Source of the DNA: Bifidobacterium imperatoris | GTDB taxonomy: Bacteria > Actinomycetota > Actinomycetes > Actinomycetales > Bifidobacteriaceae | DNA length: 64,000 nucleotides | Direction: 5' to 3' | NCBI RefSeq assembly: GCF_002860405.1 | Contig: NZ_NMWV01000006.1 | Coordinates: 45,187-109,186, forward strand | In this document: positions 55,252-63,865 of the stretch, piece by piece | How the letters are laid out: each line of letters begins with the position of its first letter | How positions within the stretch are numbered: position 1 is the first letter of the stretch | The notes under the pieces: generated by a model | What the model was told of the DNA's origin: nothing | Seen by the model: the letters and a program-made list of their open reading frames with translations, nothing else | Database searches by the model: none | Position numbers and translations under genes: made by a program

Positions 55252-57480
55252 ATGACTGGTACATGCAGCAATGAAGCGGCATCCCATAACACTCCGCAAC
55301 CGCAGGAGGCACACGCGCAAGCGCAGCCACAACCTCAAACGGAAAGCCCAGCACGACTGGCCCGCCCGCTTATCAAACTTGCCAAGGCCGCAGGCGTAGC
55401 CACTTCATTCATCGACCAGCTGGGCACATATACGGAAATCAGCGACGCAGCATTAGTCGCAGTACTCAAGGCCCTCGATATTGACGCCTCCACCGATGAG
55501 GCTATCGAACAGTCCATCGCCAATATCGAAGCCGAAAACAGCAAACGTTTGCTAAACCCAACTATCGTCACCAACTACGGCAAACCAGCCACCATCACCC
55601 TGAACTGTTCTGCAGATACCGATGTCACTGCATCAGTCACCCTTGAAGACGGCGGCACCTACGAATCCATCGCTCTGATTCCTGATTTGAATTCCGGCCA
55701 GATGGATCTGACCTTAGATACCGACTTACCGATGGGCTACCATACGCTGACAGTCACTGCAGACGATCGCCACGGCACTGCCACCATCATCAATGCACCA
55801 GCGCGCATTGCCGTACCTCACGCAGTAGCCGAACACCAGCGCTGGGGCTGGATGGTCCAGATGTATTCCGTGCGCTCCCCTGAGTCATGGGGAATCGGCG
55901 ATTACGGCGACCTCAAGCGCCTCGCGCAAGATGCTGCGGAAAAGTCCGGCGCCGACTTCATGCTGATCAACCCGATTCACGCCGGCGCACCAATTCCTCC
56001 GCTGGAGCCTTCGCCGTATTTGCCGGAATCTCGCCGATTCTTGAATGTGACCTACATTCGTCCGCAGGATATTCCGGAATACGCTACTCTGCCCGCCGAG
56101 ATCCGCGCACAGGTCGATGCGCTGCACGAGTCCGTGGCATTCCGCAACGACGAGGTCACGCCAATGGACATCAACACGGCATGGGAAGCCAAGCGCCCGG
56201 CATTGCGATTGATTTTCGACGCCGGCCGCAGCGCCGAACGAGAGCAGCAGTTCGCACATTTCAAGGCGGAAGCAGGCCCTGACCTCGATTCCTTTGCCAC
56301 GTGGTGCCTGTGCTTTGAAATCTGGGGTGCGCCTTGGGGTGAGAATCGTTGGTTCTTTGAGAAGAACATTGACGATTCAGCCGTGCAAACACTCGTGGCC
56401 GAGCATCAAGATCTGTTTGAATTCAATCGTTGGCTGCAATGGATCGCCTCCGAACAGGTGAATGAGGCACAGCACTCCGCGCTTAATCATGGCATGGCAT
56501 TGGGTTTGATGCAGGACATGGCGGTTGGCGTGCATGGCCTTGGCGCAGACGCGTGGGCCAATCCTGAGCGTTTTGCCACCGGCTCGGTTACGGTCGGCTG
56601 CCCGCCAGACTTCTACAACCAGCAAGGTCAGGATTGGGGCCAGCCTCCGTTCAATCCGCGGCATCTTGAAGCCACCGGATATAAGGTGTACCGCGAAATG
56701 GTGCATTCCATGTACGAGCATGCCGGTGCCGTGCGCATCGATCATGTACTCGGACTGTTCCGCCTGTGGTGGATTCCGCAGGGTCTCGGAGCCAAGAACG
56801 GCGCATACGTGATGTACAACCATGAGGCAATGCTGGGCGTGCTGGCCATTGAAGCCACACGCGTAGGCGGCATGGTTATCGGCGAAGACCTCGGCACTGT
56901 ACCGGCATATGTGCGGCAGGTCCTGGCCGACCATGGCGTACTCGGCACGGATGTGGAATGGTTCGCCCGCGTGGACGATTCGCCGAATGCTGGCGATCCT
57001 TATAAGGAACCGAGCGAATACCGCAAGCAGGCGTTGGCCTCCGTGACCACTCACGATTTGCCGCCGACCGCTGGCTACCTGAACTTTGAGCATGTGCATC
57101 TGCGCGAGAAGCTGCATCTGCTGAGCGAACCGGTGGAATCGTTTGCGGCATCGGCATTGGCCGAGCGCACTGCGATGATGAATCGACTTGTGGCCAGCGG
57201 TTATATTCCGCAATCTGTGGCAGACGATGTGCCGAATCACATTCAGGAAATCGTCGAGGCCATGCACGCGATGCTTACCGATACGCCATCGCTGCTGCTG
57301 CAGGCGGCATTGGTGGACGGCGTAGGCGAACATCGCACACAAAATCAGCCGGGCACCTCCAGCGAATATTCGAACTGGCGAGTGCCGTTGGCTGACGAGC
57401 ATGAGCATGTGGTGCATACCGGCGAGGTCTTCGATTTGCCTCGCGTACAGTCACTCTCCGCGGTAATGCGCGGAAGATAA
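55252..57480 (+). CDS. malQ: 4-alpha-glucanotransferase (amylomaltase, GH77)
   Basis: Transfers maltodextrin chains between acceptors in maltose/maltodextrin breakdown. The 742 residues have an N-terminal MalQ-specific domain (to ~190) and a GH77 barrel with INPIHAGAPIPPLEPSPY, the nucleophile region VRIDHVLGLFRLWWIP, acid/base GEDLGTVPAYV and TTHDLPPTAGY. Cytoplasmic. AAGGAGTTTCCT precedes ATG 55252. It is followed after 87 nt by the LacI regulator and then alpha-glucosidase, all sharing an operator core, so it is probably part of a maltodextrin regulon. Confidence 0.94.
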   Translation: MTGTCSNEAASHNTPQPQEAHAQAQPQPQTESPARLARPLIKLAKAAGVATSFIDQLGTYTEISDAALVAVLKALDIDASTDEAIEQSIANIEAENSKRLLNPTIVTNYGKPATITLNCSADTDVTASVTLEDGGTYESIALIPDLNSGQMDLTLDTDLPMGYHTLTVTADDRHGTATIINAPARIAVPHAVAEHQRWGWMVQMYSVRSPESWGIGDYGDLKRLAQDAAEKSGADFMLINPIHAGAPIPPLEPSPYLPESRRFLNVTYIRPQDIPEYATLPAEIRAQVDALHESVAFRNDEVTPMDINTAWEAKRPALRLIFDAGRSAEREQQFAHFKAEAGPDLDSFATWCLCFEIWGAPWGENRWFFEKNIDDSAVQTLVAEHQDLFEFNRWLQWIASEQVNEAQHSALNHGMALGLMQDMAVGVHGLGADAWANPERFATGSVTVGCPPDFYNQQGQDWGQPPFNPRHLEATGYKVYREMVHSMYEHAGAVRIDHVLGLFRLWWIPQGLGAKNGAYVMYNHEAMLGVLAIEATRVGGMVIGEDLGTVPAYVRQVLADHGVLGTDVEWFARVDDSPNAGDPYKEPSEYRKQALASVTTHDLPPTAGYLNFEHVHLREKLHLLSEPVESFAASALAERTAMMNRLVASGYIPQSVADDVPNHIQEIVEAMHAMLTDTPSLLLQAALVDGVGEHRTQNQPGTSSEYSNWRVPLADEHEHVVHTGEVFDLPRVQSLSAVMRGR

Positions 57481-57503
57481 CGCATTCAACCGCCCCTATC
57501 GCT

Positions 57504-57519
57504 ATGATATCGTTGTCAT
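57504..57519. promoter_or_regulatory. LacI-type operator candidate before the LacI gene
   Basis: ATGATATCGTTGTCAT is a near palindrome around CG and is identical to 58689-58704. A related half-site ATACAACGAT lies at 57549-57558, just before the start codon. Confidence 0.7.
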
Positions 57520-57567
57520 AATAATGATTCCGAAGCAATCGGCAATCGATACAACGATAGGGGCGGC

Positions 57568-58581
57568 ATGACCAAGGCAAGCATTCAGGCAGTGGCTCAG
57601 GAAGCGGGAGTCTCTGTATCCACAGTGTCCCGCACATTCGCCAAGCCCGACCTCGTGCTTCCCGAAACCCGCGACAAGGTCATGGCCGCAGCCGAAAAGC
57701 TGGACTATTCGATTTCCCGATCGGCTGCCGCGCTGAAGTCCGGCCAGTCCTTCCGCATTGCGTTACTTGCCAGCGAAACCATTACTACATGGTTTAATTC
57801 CAATATTTTTGCCGGACTTGATTCCGTACTCCGCCCTGCAGGGTATGACACAGTCCCCTACCCGATGCGCAATGCCGGCGAACGCCAGGCCTTCTTCGCC
57901 GACCTGCCTGTGCGCCGCAATGCCGATGCCGTGGTAGTCAGCTCGTTCAATATTGAGCCCAGCGAAGTGGAGCGCCTCAAGCATATGCATGTGCCGATTA
58001 TCGGCATTAACATCCCTTCCAACGAGGGATTCGACGCGGGCGTTAGTATCGATGACCGTTCCGCCACTCGTTCCGCCATTGAGCATCTGATTGCACTTGG
58101 CCACCGCCATATCGCTTTCGTGGGCGGTGAGACCATTGTGACCAGCATGAAATACAGTGCTGAAGCCCGTTTACAGGGATTGCTGGATGCCGCCGCAGCG
58201 CATCCAGATGTCGAAGTAACGCATCTTCAGGTGCCGCGCAACGAAAATGAAGCCAGTGCTGTGCTCAATGCCGTGCTCACTGCGCCAGCCAATATCACTG
58301 CATTCTGCTTTGAGGATGATCAGATGGCATTGCCTGCCCTGTTCCGCCTGCGCCAGTATGGTCGGCAGGTTCCGCAGGATGTATCTATTGTTGGCTTTGA
58401 TGATTTGGATTTGGCTCAAGCAGTGGGCCTGACCACGCTGCATCAGGATCCTTTTGCGATGGGCGCAGCGGCAGGCCAGATGGCACTGGATGCCATCGCC
58501 GGTAAGCCGATTGAGCCAGCGTTCCAGCGGCCTGATGCACTGCTGATGCTGCGTGAAACCACTGCACCGCCTCGCGCATAA
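57568..58581 (+). CDS. LacI-family transcriptional regulator
   Basis: The 337-residue protein has the LacI helix-turn-helix (SIQAVAQEAGVSVSTVSRTF, 4-23) and hinge, followed by a periplasmic-binding-protein-like effector domain. Flanked by malQ and a GH13 glucosidase and preceded by two copies of its probable operator, it is likely to control maltodextrin/isomaltooligosaccharide use, with a sugar as inducer. ATG 57568 follows a G-rich GGGGCGGC. Autoregulation is suggested by the ATGATATCGTTGTCAT site 49 nt upstream. Confidence 0.92.
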   Translation: MTKASIQAVAQEAGVSVSTVSRTFAKPDLVLPETRDKVMAAAEKLDYSISRSAAALKSGQSFRIALLASETITTWFNSNIFAGLDSVLRPAGYDTVPYPMRNAGERQAFFADLPVRRNADAVVVSSFNIEPSEVERLKHMHVPIIGINIPSNEGFDAGVSIDDRSATRSAIEHLIALGHRHIAFVGGETIVTSMKYSAEARLQGLLDAAAAHPDVEVTHLQVPRNENEASAVLNAVLTAPANITAFCFEDDQMALPALFRLRQYGRQVPQDVSIVGFDDLDLAQAVGLTTLHQDPFAMGAAAGQMALDAIAGKPIEPAFQRPDALLMLRETTAPPRA

Positions 58582-58688
58582 TCATTGAATTAATTCATAA
58601 TCAATCATTGCTCTGATTACTGACCATTGATTTGACTACGTTGCCATACAACGCACTTAAATCATTGATTTCTCTTTTGCATATATTC

Positions 58689-58704
58689 ATGATATCGTTG
58701 TCAT
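58689..58704. promoter_or_regulatory. LacI-type operator candidate before the alpha-glucosidase gene
   Basis: ATGATATCGTTGTCAT within TCATGATATCGTTGTCATGA, 69 nt before the start of the GH13 gene and identical to the site before the LacI gene. Confidence 0.72.
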
Positions 58705-58772
58705 GACATTGCAATGAAGCGCAGTAGCACTTACATCAAAACCCAATAACAAACCCGTAAAAGGAGCCTTCA

Positions 58773-60587
58773 ATGACCGCCAACAATCTCAATGACGACT
58801 GGTGGAAGCAGGCAGTCGTCTACCAGATTTATCCGCGCAGCTTCAAGGACGTCAACGGCGACGGCCTCGGCGACATTGCCGGCGTCACCGAAAAGATGGA
58901 TTATCTCCAGCATCTCGGCGTGGATGCTATTTGGCTATCCCCGTTCTATCCGTCTGACCTTGCCGATGGCGGCTACGATGTCATCGACTACCGTAATGTC
59001 GACCCGCGCCTCGGCACTATGGATGATTTCGACGCCATGGTTAAAGCCGCCCATTCAGCCGGCATCAAGGTCATTGTCGACATTGTGCCCAACCATACTG
59101 CCGATAAGCACGTCTTCTTCCAAGAGGCACTTGCCAGCGAGCCCGGCTCCCGCGCACGCGATCGCTATATTTTCCGCGAAGGTCGCGGCGAGCATGGTGA
59201 ATTGCCGCCGAACGATTGGCAGTCCTTCTTTGGCGGCCCGGCCTGGGCGCGTGTAGCTGATGGCCAGTGGTATCTGCATTTGTTCGATAAGGCTCAGCCG
59301 GATGTGAACTGGAAGAATCCGGACATCCATGAAGAGTTCAAGAAGACGCTGCGATTCTGGTCCGACCACGGTACCGACGGCTTCCGCATCGATGTGGCGC
59401 ACGGCCTGGCCAAGGACTTGGAATCCAAGCCGCTTGAGGAGCTTGGCCGCGAGTACAGCTCCACCGGCGCGCTGTGCCATGATTTCTCCCATCCGCTGTT
59501 CGATCGCCGCGAAGTGCATGATATTTACCGCGAGTGGCGCGAAGTGTTCAACGAATACAATCCGCCGCGCTTCGCCGTTGCCGAGGCTTGGGTGGTGCCT
59601 GAGCATCAGCATCTGTACGCTTCGATGGACGAGCTTGGTCAGTCCTTCAATTTTGATTTCGCCGAGGCCAACTGGTTCGCCGACGAATTCCGTTCGGCAA
59701 TCGCCTCCGGCCTCAAGGCCGCCGCTGAAACGAACGGCTCCACCACCACGTGGGTGATGAACAATCACGATGTGCCGCGCAGCCCCTCCCGCTATGGCCT
59801 TCCGCAGGTCAAGGGCGCACCGTACCACCAGCTGCCGCACGATTGGCTGCTGCGCAATGGAACCACGTACCCAGAGAATCGCGAGCTGGGCACCCGCCGC
59901 GCCCGCGCCGCCGCGCTTATGGAACTCGGTCTGCCGGGTGCTGCTTACATTTATCAGGGCGAGGAACTGGGTCTGTTCGAAGTGGCCGATATTCCGTGGG
60001 ATCATCTTGAAGATCCGACTGCTTTCCACACGAATCAGGCCACGATGGATAAAGGTCGCGATGGCTGCCGTGTGCCTCTGCCATGGACTGCTGCCGACGA
60101 GCCAAAGCTTGCTGATTTCAGCTTGCCCGAGCCTGCTGATGATGGCAGTGGCGAGAATCATGTGCCGCTGTGCGCAGCCGGCCAGTTCGGCACGGGCGCA
60201 TCGTTCGGCTTCTCCCCTGCTATGCAGGCCGATGGCATCGCTCCGGCCGCCGACCCGCATCTGCCGCAGCCGCTCTGGTTTAAGGATTACTGCGCTGATG
60301 TGGAGCAGGCCGATCCGGATTCGATGTACACGCTGTACCGCACGGCTTTGGCGATTCGCCAGGAAACGTTGACCGCCACGCGTGACACGTCCGCAACTCA
60401 GGTGGATATGGGTAATGATGTCGTGGCATACACTCGCCTAGCAACCGAGGGCCGAGCGTTCACTTCGGTGACGAACTTCGGCAGCACTCCGCTTGCTCTG
60501 CCCGAAGGTGATGTGGTGCTCACGTCCGGCCCGCTGACTGCCGACGGTAAGCTCCCCGCCGATACTAGCGTTTGGCTGCTTCGATAG
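58773..60587 (+). CDS. GH13 alpha-glucosidase (oligo-1,6-glucosidase-like)
   Basis: Hydrolyses alpha-glucosidic bonds of malto- or isomalto-oligosaccharides in the cytoplasm. The 604-residue GH13 barrel shows VYQIYPRSFKD, DIVPNHT, nucleophile Asp207 in DGFRIDVAHG, acid/base Glu271 in VAEAWV and Asp333 in NNHD. GH13 subfamily 30/31-type enzymes of bifidobacteria have this length; whether it prefers alpha-1,6 or alpha-1,4 links cannot be told. AAAAGGAGCC precedes ATG 58773. Likely controlled by the upstream LacI protein. Confidence 0.93.
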   Translation: MTANNLNDDWWKQAVVYQIYPRSFKDVNGDGLGDIAGVTEKMDYLQHLGVDAIWLSPFYPSDLADGGYDVIDYRNVDPRLGTMDDFDAMVKAAHSAGIKVIVDIVPNHTADKHVFFQEALASEPGSRARDRYIFREGRGEHGELPPNDWQSFFGGPAWARVADGQWYLHLFDKAQPDVNWKNPDIHEEFKKTLRFWSDHGTDGFRIDVAHGLAKDLESKPLEELGREYSSTGALCHDFSHPLFDRREVHDIYREWREVFNEYNPPRFAVAEAWVVPEHQHLYASMDELGQSFNFDFAEANWFADEFRSAIASGLKAAAETNGSTTTWVMNNHDVPRSPSRYGLPQVKGAPYHQLPHDWLLRNGTTYPENRELGTRRARAAALMELGLPGAAYIYQGEELGLFEVADIPWDHLEDPTAFHTNQATMDKGRDGCRVPLPWTAADEPKLADFSLPEPADDGSGENHVPLCAAGQFGTGASFGFSPAMQADGIAPAADPHLPQPLWFKDYCADVEQADPDSMYTLYRTALAIRQETLTATRDTSATQVDMGNDVVAYTRLATEGRAFTSVTNFGSTPLALPEGDVVLTSGPLTADGKLPADTSVWLLR

Positions 60588-60596
60588 GCGTCTTTC

Positions 60597-60776
60597 TGTG
60601 CCACGCTAGTGCAAATCAGCGCAATATGCGTTGGCGTGGCACAACCTTTGCGTTAAATCAGCCCCAAAGTGGCCAAAACTTTGCCACACGGACGCAAATC
60701 ATTCGATTATGCGCTGGCGTGGCACGGTGTCATGCCACGCCAGTGCAAATAAGCACGAAATGCATTAGCGTGGCAC
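60597..60776. repeat. Three TGCCACGC/GCGTGGCA inverted-repeat units after the alpha-glucosidase gene
   Basis: Unit 1 at 60597-60643 (TGTGCCACGC to GCGTGGCACA), unit 2 at 60682-60724 (TGCCAC to GTGGCA) and unit 3 at 60733-60775 (TGCCACGC to GCGTGGCA). Loops share GTGCAAAT or CGCAAATC near the left arm and ATGC(GC/AT) near the right. They precede a separate terminator. No ORF. Confidence 0.75.
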
Positions 60777-60784
60777 AACAAATG

Positions 60785-60820
60785 AGGCCGCCGCTCTGAA
60801 ATTAATCAGGGCGGCGGCCT
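60785..60820. terminator. Bidirectional terminator between the alpha-glucosidase gene and ilvC
   Basis: AGGCCGCCGC (60785-60794) pairs with GCGGCGGCCT (60811-60820), extended by CTGA/TCAG, followed by TTTTG. It lies between the stops of the two convergent genes. Confidence 0.85.
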
Positions 60821-60862
60821 TTTGCTATGCGTTAGTCAGCGGCTCGGCTAGGAACCGTGAAA

Positions 60863-61915
60863 TCACTGAACCTGGGCGCGAGCGATCTTGCCGGTGAAGG
60901 AGTTGGCCTCGTCGGCATCCTTCACGCCATCCTTGTTCCAGGAGAACATGGCGCGCAGCTTCGGGCCAACGGTCTCGATGCGCTCGTTGGAGTACTTCTC
61001 CTGCAGCTCCTTGAAGTGCGGGGCGCCGGCATCCTGATCGTCGATGAACTCCTTGGCGAAGGAGCCATCCTGGATGCGCTGCAGGTGGTATTCCATGCGC
61101 TTGCGGCAGTCCTCGTTGATAACGGTGTTGGTGTAATCACCGTACTGAGCGGTGTCAGAGCAGGACCAACGAGCCTTGTTCAGACCACCCTCGTTCATCA
61201 GGTCGACGAGCATCTTCAGCTCGTGGCAGACCTCGAAGTAGGCGATTTCCGGCTGGTAGCCAGCGTCGGTGAGGACCTCGAAGCCCATCTCGACGAGCTT
61301 GTTCACGCCACCCATGAGCACGTTCTGCTCACCGAAGAGATCGGTTTCGGTCTCTTCCTTGAAGGTGGTCTTGATGGCGCCGGCGCGCAGAGCGCCCAGA
61401 GCCTTGGCGTAGGCCAGGGTCAGAGCCCAGCCGTCGCCGCGAGGATCCTGCTCGACGGCCACCACAACCGGGACGCCACGGCCAGCAGCGTACTCACGAC
61501 GCACAATGTGGCCCGGGCCCTTCGGAGCGACCATGAACACCGGGTGATCCTCGGTGGGCTTGATGTAACCGTAGTGAATGTTGAAGCCGTGAGCGAAAGC
61601 GACAGCAGCACCCGGCTTGATGTTGGGCTCAATGTCGTTGGCCCAAATCGTGCGCTGGTACTGATCGGGAGCCAGGATCATGATGATGTCGGCCTCAGCA
61701 GCGGCTTCCGGCACGGACTTGACCTCGAGGCCCTGCTCCTTGGCGAACTCAACGGACTTGGAAGTCGGGCGCAGGCCGACGACCACGTCAACGCCGGAGT
61801 CACGCAGGTTCAGTGCGTGAGCGTGGCCTTGAGAGCCGTAACCAATAATGGCAACCTTCTTGCCTTCGAGCACGGAGAGGTCACCGTCGTTTTCATACCA
61901 GATTTGTGCAGCCAT
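60863..61915 (-). CDS. ilvC: Ketol-acid reductoisomerase, paralogue 1
   Basis: Converts acetolactate/acetohydroxybutyrate to dihydroxy acids in valine, isoleucine and (via LeuA) leucine synthesis. The 350 residues carry the Rossmann motif [17 protein letters not shown] from 25, the DQxQ-type loop, and the knotted helical C-domain ([27 protein letters not shown]). AAGGAGTGC precedes ATG 61915; the earlier frame start at 62014 would add an atypical basic leader. Very similar to the neighbouring copy at 62332. Confidence 0.95.
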   Translation of the reverse strand: MAAQIWYENDGDLSVLEGKKVAIIGYGSQGHAHALNLRDSGVDVVVGLRPTSKSVEFAKEQGLEVKSVPEAAAEADIIMILAPDQYQRTIWANDIEPNIKPGAAVAFAHGFNIHYGYIKPTEDHPVFMVAPKGPGHIVRREYAAGRGVPVVVAVEQDPRGDGWALTLAYAKALGALRAGAIKTTFKEETETDLFGEQNVLMGGVNKLVEMGFEVLTDAGYQPEIAYFEVCHELKMLVDLMNEGGLNKARWSCSDTAQYGDYTNTVINEDCRKRMEYHLQRIQDGSFAKEFIDDQDAGAPHFKELQEKYSNERIETVGPKLRAMFSWNKDGVKDADEANSFTGKIARAQVQ

Positions 61916-62223
61916 TAAGCACTCCTTGTAAAGCTGCGTGCCGTCATTCTTGCCGGCACACGGTGTTGTTTGGTTGCGCATGATGCAAATTGCTCGCAAT
62001 GCGCGTTTGGGCATCCAGCAAAAGCCGGACTATCTCAAGCGTGGCGGGTGTCGCCTTGTGGGCGCGACCCGGAAACTGAGGTCTATCCTATCGAGAACAG
62101 CGCTTCGGCCTGCGTGCGTCCCACAACGTGAGCTGCCTTTCGCGCATTTTTGGACATTTGCTCATTATGCAATATCGCCGTGCGATATCGCAGCGCACAT
62201 CTCTGTGCCATATCTCATCAAAT

Positions 62224-62266
62224 AGAAAAAGGCTGCTGCCGCACATCATGTGCAGCCAGCAGCCTT
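62224..62266 (-). terminator. Terminator of ilvC paralogue 2
   Basis: AAGGCTGCTG (62229-62238) and CAGCAGCCTT (62257-62266) pair around an inner GCACAT/ATGTGC hairpin, and the minus strand continues into TTTTTC. It separates the two ilvC genes, so they are transcribed separately. The rest of 61916-62331 shows only a weak ATATCG/CGATAT dyad near 62172-62188. Confidence 0.85.
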
Positions 62267-62331
62267 ATTGCAAACCCTGGTAAGTAAGGTCAGTGATTTC
62301 GCTGTATTAGCAGGCGAGTGTCACTGAGCAA

Positions 62332-63384
62332 TCACTGAACCTGGGTACGAGCGATCTTGCCGTTGAAGGACTCAGCCTCATCCTGATCCTTGGCCGGGCC
62401 GTTGTTCCAGGAGAACATAGCGCGCAGCTTCGGGCCAACGGTCTCGAGGTGCGGGTGAGAGTACTCTTCCTGCAGCTTCTTGAACTTCGGAGCGCCAGCA
62501 GCCTGGTCATCCATGAACTCCTTGGCGAAGGAGCCATCCTGAATGCGCTTGAGCTGGTACTGCATGCGCTTCTTGGTTTCCTCGGTGATGACCGTGGAGG
62601 TGTAGTCGCCGTACTGAGCAGTGTCAGAGCAGGACCAACGAGCCTTGTTCAGACCACCCTCGTTAGCGAGGTCAACGAGCATCTTCAGCTCGTGGAACAC
62701 CTCGAAGTAAGCGATCTCCGGCTGGTAGCCAGCCTCGGTCAGCACGTCGAAGCCCATGTCGCACAGGTGGTTGATGCCGCCCATGAGGACGTCCTGCTCG
62801 CCGAACAGATCGGTCTCGGTCTCCTCGGTGAAGGTGGTCTTGATGGCGCCTGCACGCAGAGCGCCCAGAGCCTTGGCGTAAGCCAGGCACAGCGGCCAGG
62901 TCTTGCCGTCCGGATCCTGCTCAACAGCGACGACGACCGGGACGCCACGGCCAGCAGCGTACTCACGACGAACGATGTGGCCCGGGCCCTTCGGGGCAAC
63001 CATGAACACCGGGTGATCCTCAGACGGCTTGATGTAGCCGTAGTGGATGTTGAAGCCGTGAGCGAAGGCCAGAGCAGCGCCCGGCTTCAGGTTCGGCTCA
63101 ACATCTTCCTTGTAGACCTTGGCCTGGTACTGGTCAGGCAGAAGGATCATCACAACGTCAGCCTCAGCGACTGCCTCAGGCACGGACTTGACTTCCAGGC
63201 CCTGCTCCTTGGCGAACTCAACGGACTTGGAGGTAGGACGCAGGCCGACGACCACGTCGACACCGGAGTCACGCAGGTTCAGTGCGTGAGCGTGGCCCTG
63301 AGAGCCGTAGCCCAGGATGGCGACCTTCTTGCCATCGAACACGGACAGATCGGCGTCCTTCTCGTACCAGATAGTTGCTGCCAT
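62332..63384 (-). CDS. ilvC: Ketol-acid reductoisomerase, paralogue 2
   Basis: Second 350-residue IlvC with the same motifs ([11 protein letters not shown] from 25, [13 protein letters not shown]). Differences cluster at residues 80-100 ([17 protein letters not shown] against [17 protein letters not shown]), 155-165 and 200-215. Both copies seem intact. AAAGGAGC precedes ATG 63384. Whether they differ in expression or cofactor use cannot be read from sequence. Its upstream region carries CACGTTGTG operator-like sites. Confidence 0.95.
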   Translation of the reverse strand: MAATIWYEKDADLSVFDGKKVAILGYGSQGHAHALNLRDSGVDVVVGLRPTSKSVEFAKEQGLEVKSVPEAVAEADVVMILLPDQYQAKVYKEDVEPNLKPGAALAFAHGFNIHYGYIKPSEDHPVFMVAPKGPGHIVRREYAAGRGVPVVVAVEQDPDGKTWPLCLAYAKALGALRAGAIKTTFTEETETDLFGEQDVLMGGINHLCDMGFDVLTEAGYQPEIAYFEVFHELKMLVDLANEGGLNKARWSCSDTAQYGDYTSTVITEETKKRMQYQLKRIQDGSFAKEFMDDQAAGAPKFKKLQEEYSHPHLETVGPKLRAMFSWNNGPAKDQDEAESFNGKIARTQVQ

Positions 63385-63540
63385 TTTGGCGCTCCTTTAT
63401 ATTTATTTGTTTATTTATGGGGTGAGTATTACTTACTTACGTTCTGCTTGATGTAGTGCAGAAATCTGCTGTGGTTTTCCTTGTGGGCTTTTCCGATATG
63501 CAGGTTTAGTCCTGTTCATTTGGAAAAGTCCTCAGGGGGT

Positions 63541-63584
63541 TCACGTTGTGGAATCAAAGATTTTCACAACGTGACACGTTGTTT
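63541..63584. promoter_or_regulatory. CACGTTGTG inverted repeat upstream of ilvC paralogue 2
   Basis: TCACGTTGTG (63541-63550) and CACAACGTGA (63565-63574) form a perfect dyad, followed by a third CACGTTGT (63576-63583). Candidate regulator site 157 nt before the start. Confidence 0.5.
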
Positions 63585-63593
63585 TTCGGAACT

Positions 63594-63641
63594 TGGGCTC
63601 CCCTTGTCAGGGGAGCTGTCACGGAGTGACTGAGGGGTAGT
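63594..63641 (-). repeat. REP-like element, copy 5
   Basis: On the minus strand ACTACCCCTCAGTCACTCCG followed by TGACAG and CTCCCCTGACAAGGGGAGCC. Together with copy 6, 26 nt away, it forms an inverted pair. It has the most diverged TTCG hairpin of the set. Confidence 0.8.
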
Positions 63642-63666
63642 TTCATTCAGAAACTGCATGGTGTAT

Positions 63667-63719
63667 GACTACCCCTCAGACTCGCTTCGCGAGCCAGCTC
63701 CCCTGACAAGGGGAGCCAA
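63667..63719 (+). repeat. REP-like element, copy 6
   Basis: GACTACCCCTCAGACTCGCT, TCGCGAGCCAG and CTCCCCTGACAAGGGGAGCC; inverted relative to copy 5. Confidence 0.8.
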
Positions 63720-63765
63720 GGAAGCGGCTACTTCGTGAAATCAACGTCCGTGCTGAGCCGTTAAG

Positions 63766-63823
63766 CGAAAGCCCAGTGGGCTTTCGTAGGCGAAGTGAGC
63801 GATTGCAACTTATAGGCAATCGC
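63766..63823 (-). other. Two successive stem-loops downstream of the MFS gene
   Basis: CGAAAGCCC-AGT-GGGCTTTCG (63766-63786) and GCGATTGC...GCAATCGC (63799-63806 with 63816-63823) are perfect short hairpins following the stem at the MFS gene end. No U-tracts, so their role is unclear. Confidence 0.4.
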
Positions 63824-63840
63824 GAAGCCGGAAACCAGCC

Positions 63841-63865
63841 GTGGACTTTACTTGGTAAAGTCCAC
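63841..63865 (-). terminator. Stem-loop overlapping the end of the MFS gene
   Basis: GTGGACTTTAC-TTG-GTAAAGTCCAC is a perfect 11-bp stem covering the last codons and stop codon of the MFS gene. Confidence 0.6.
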
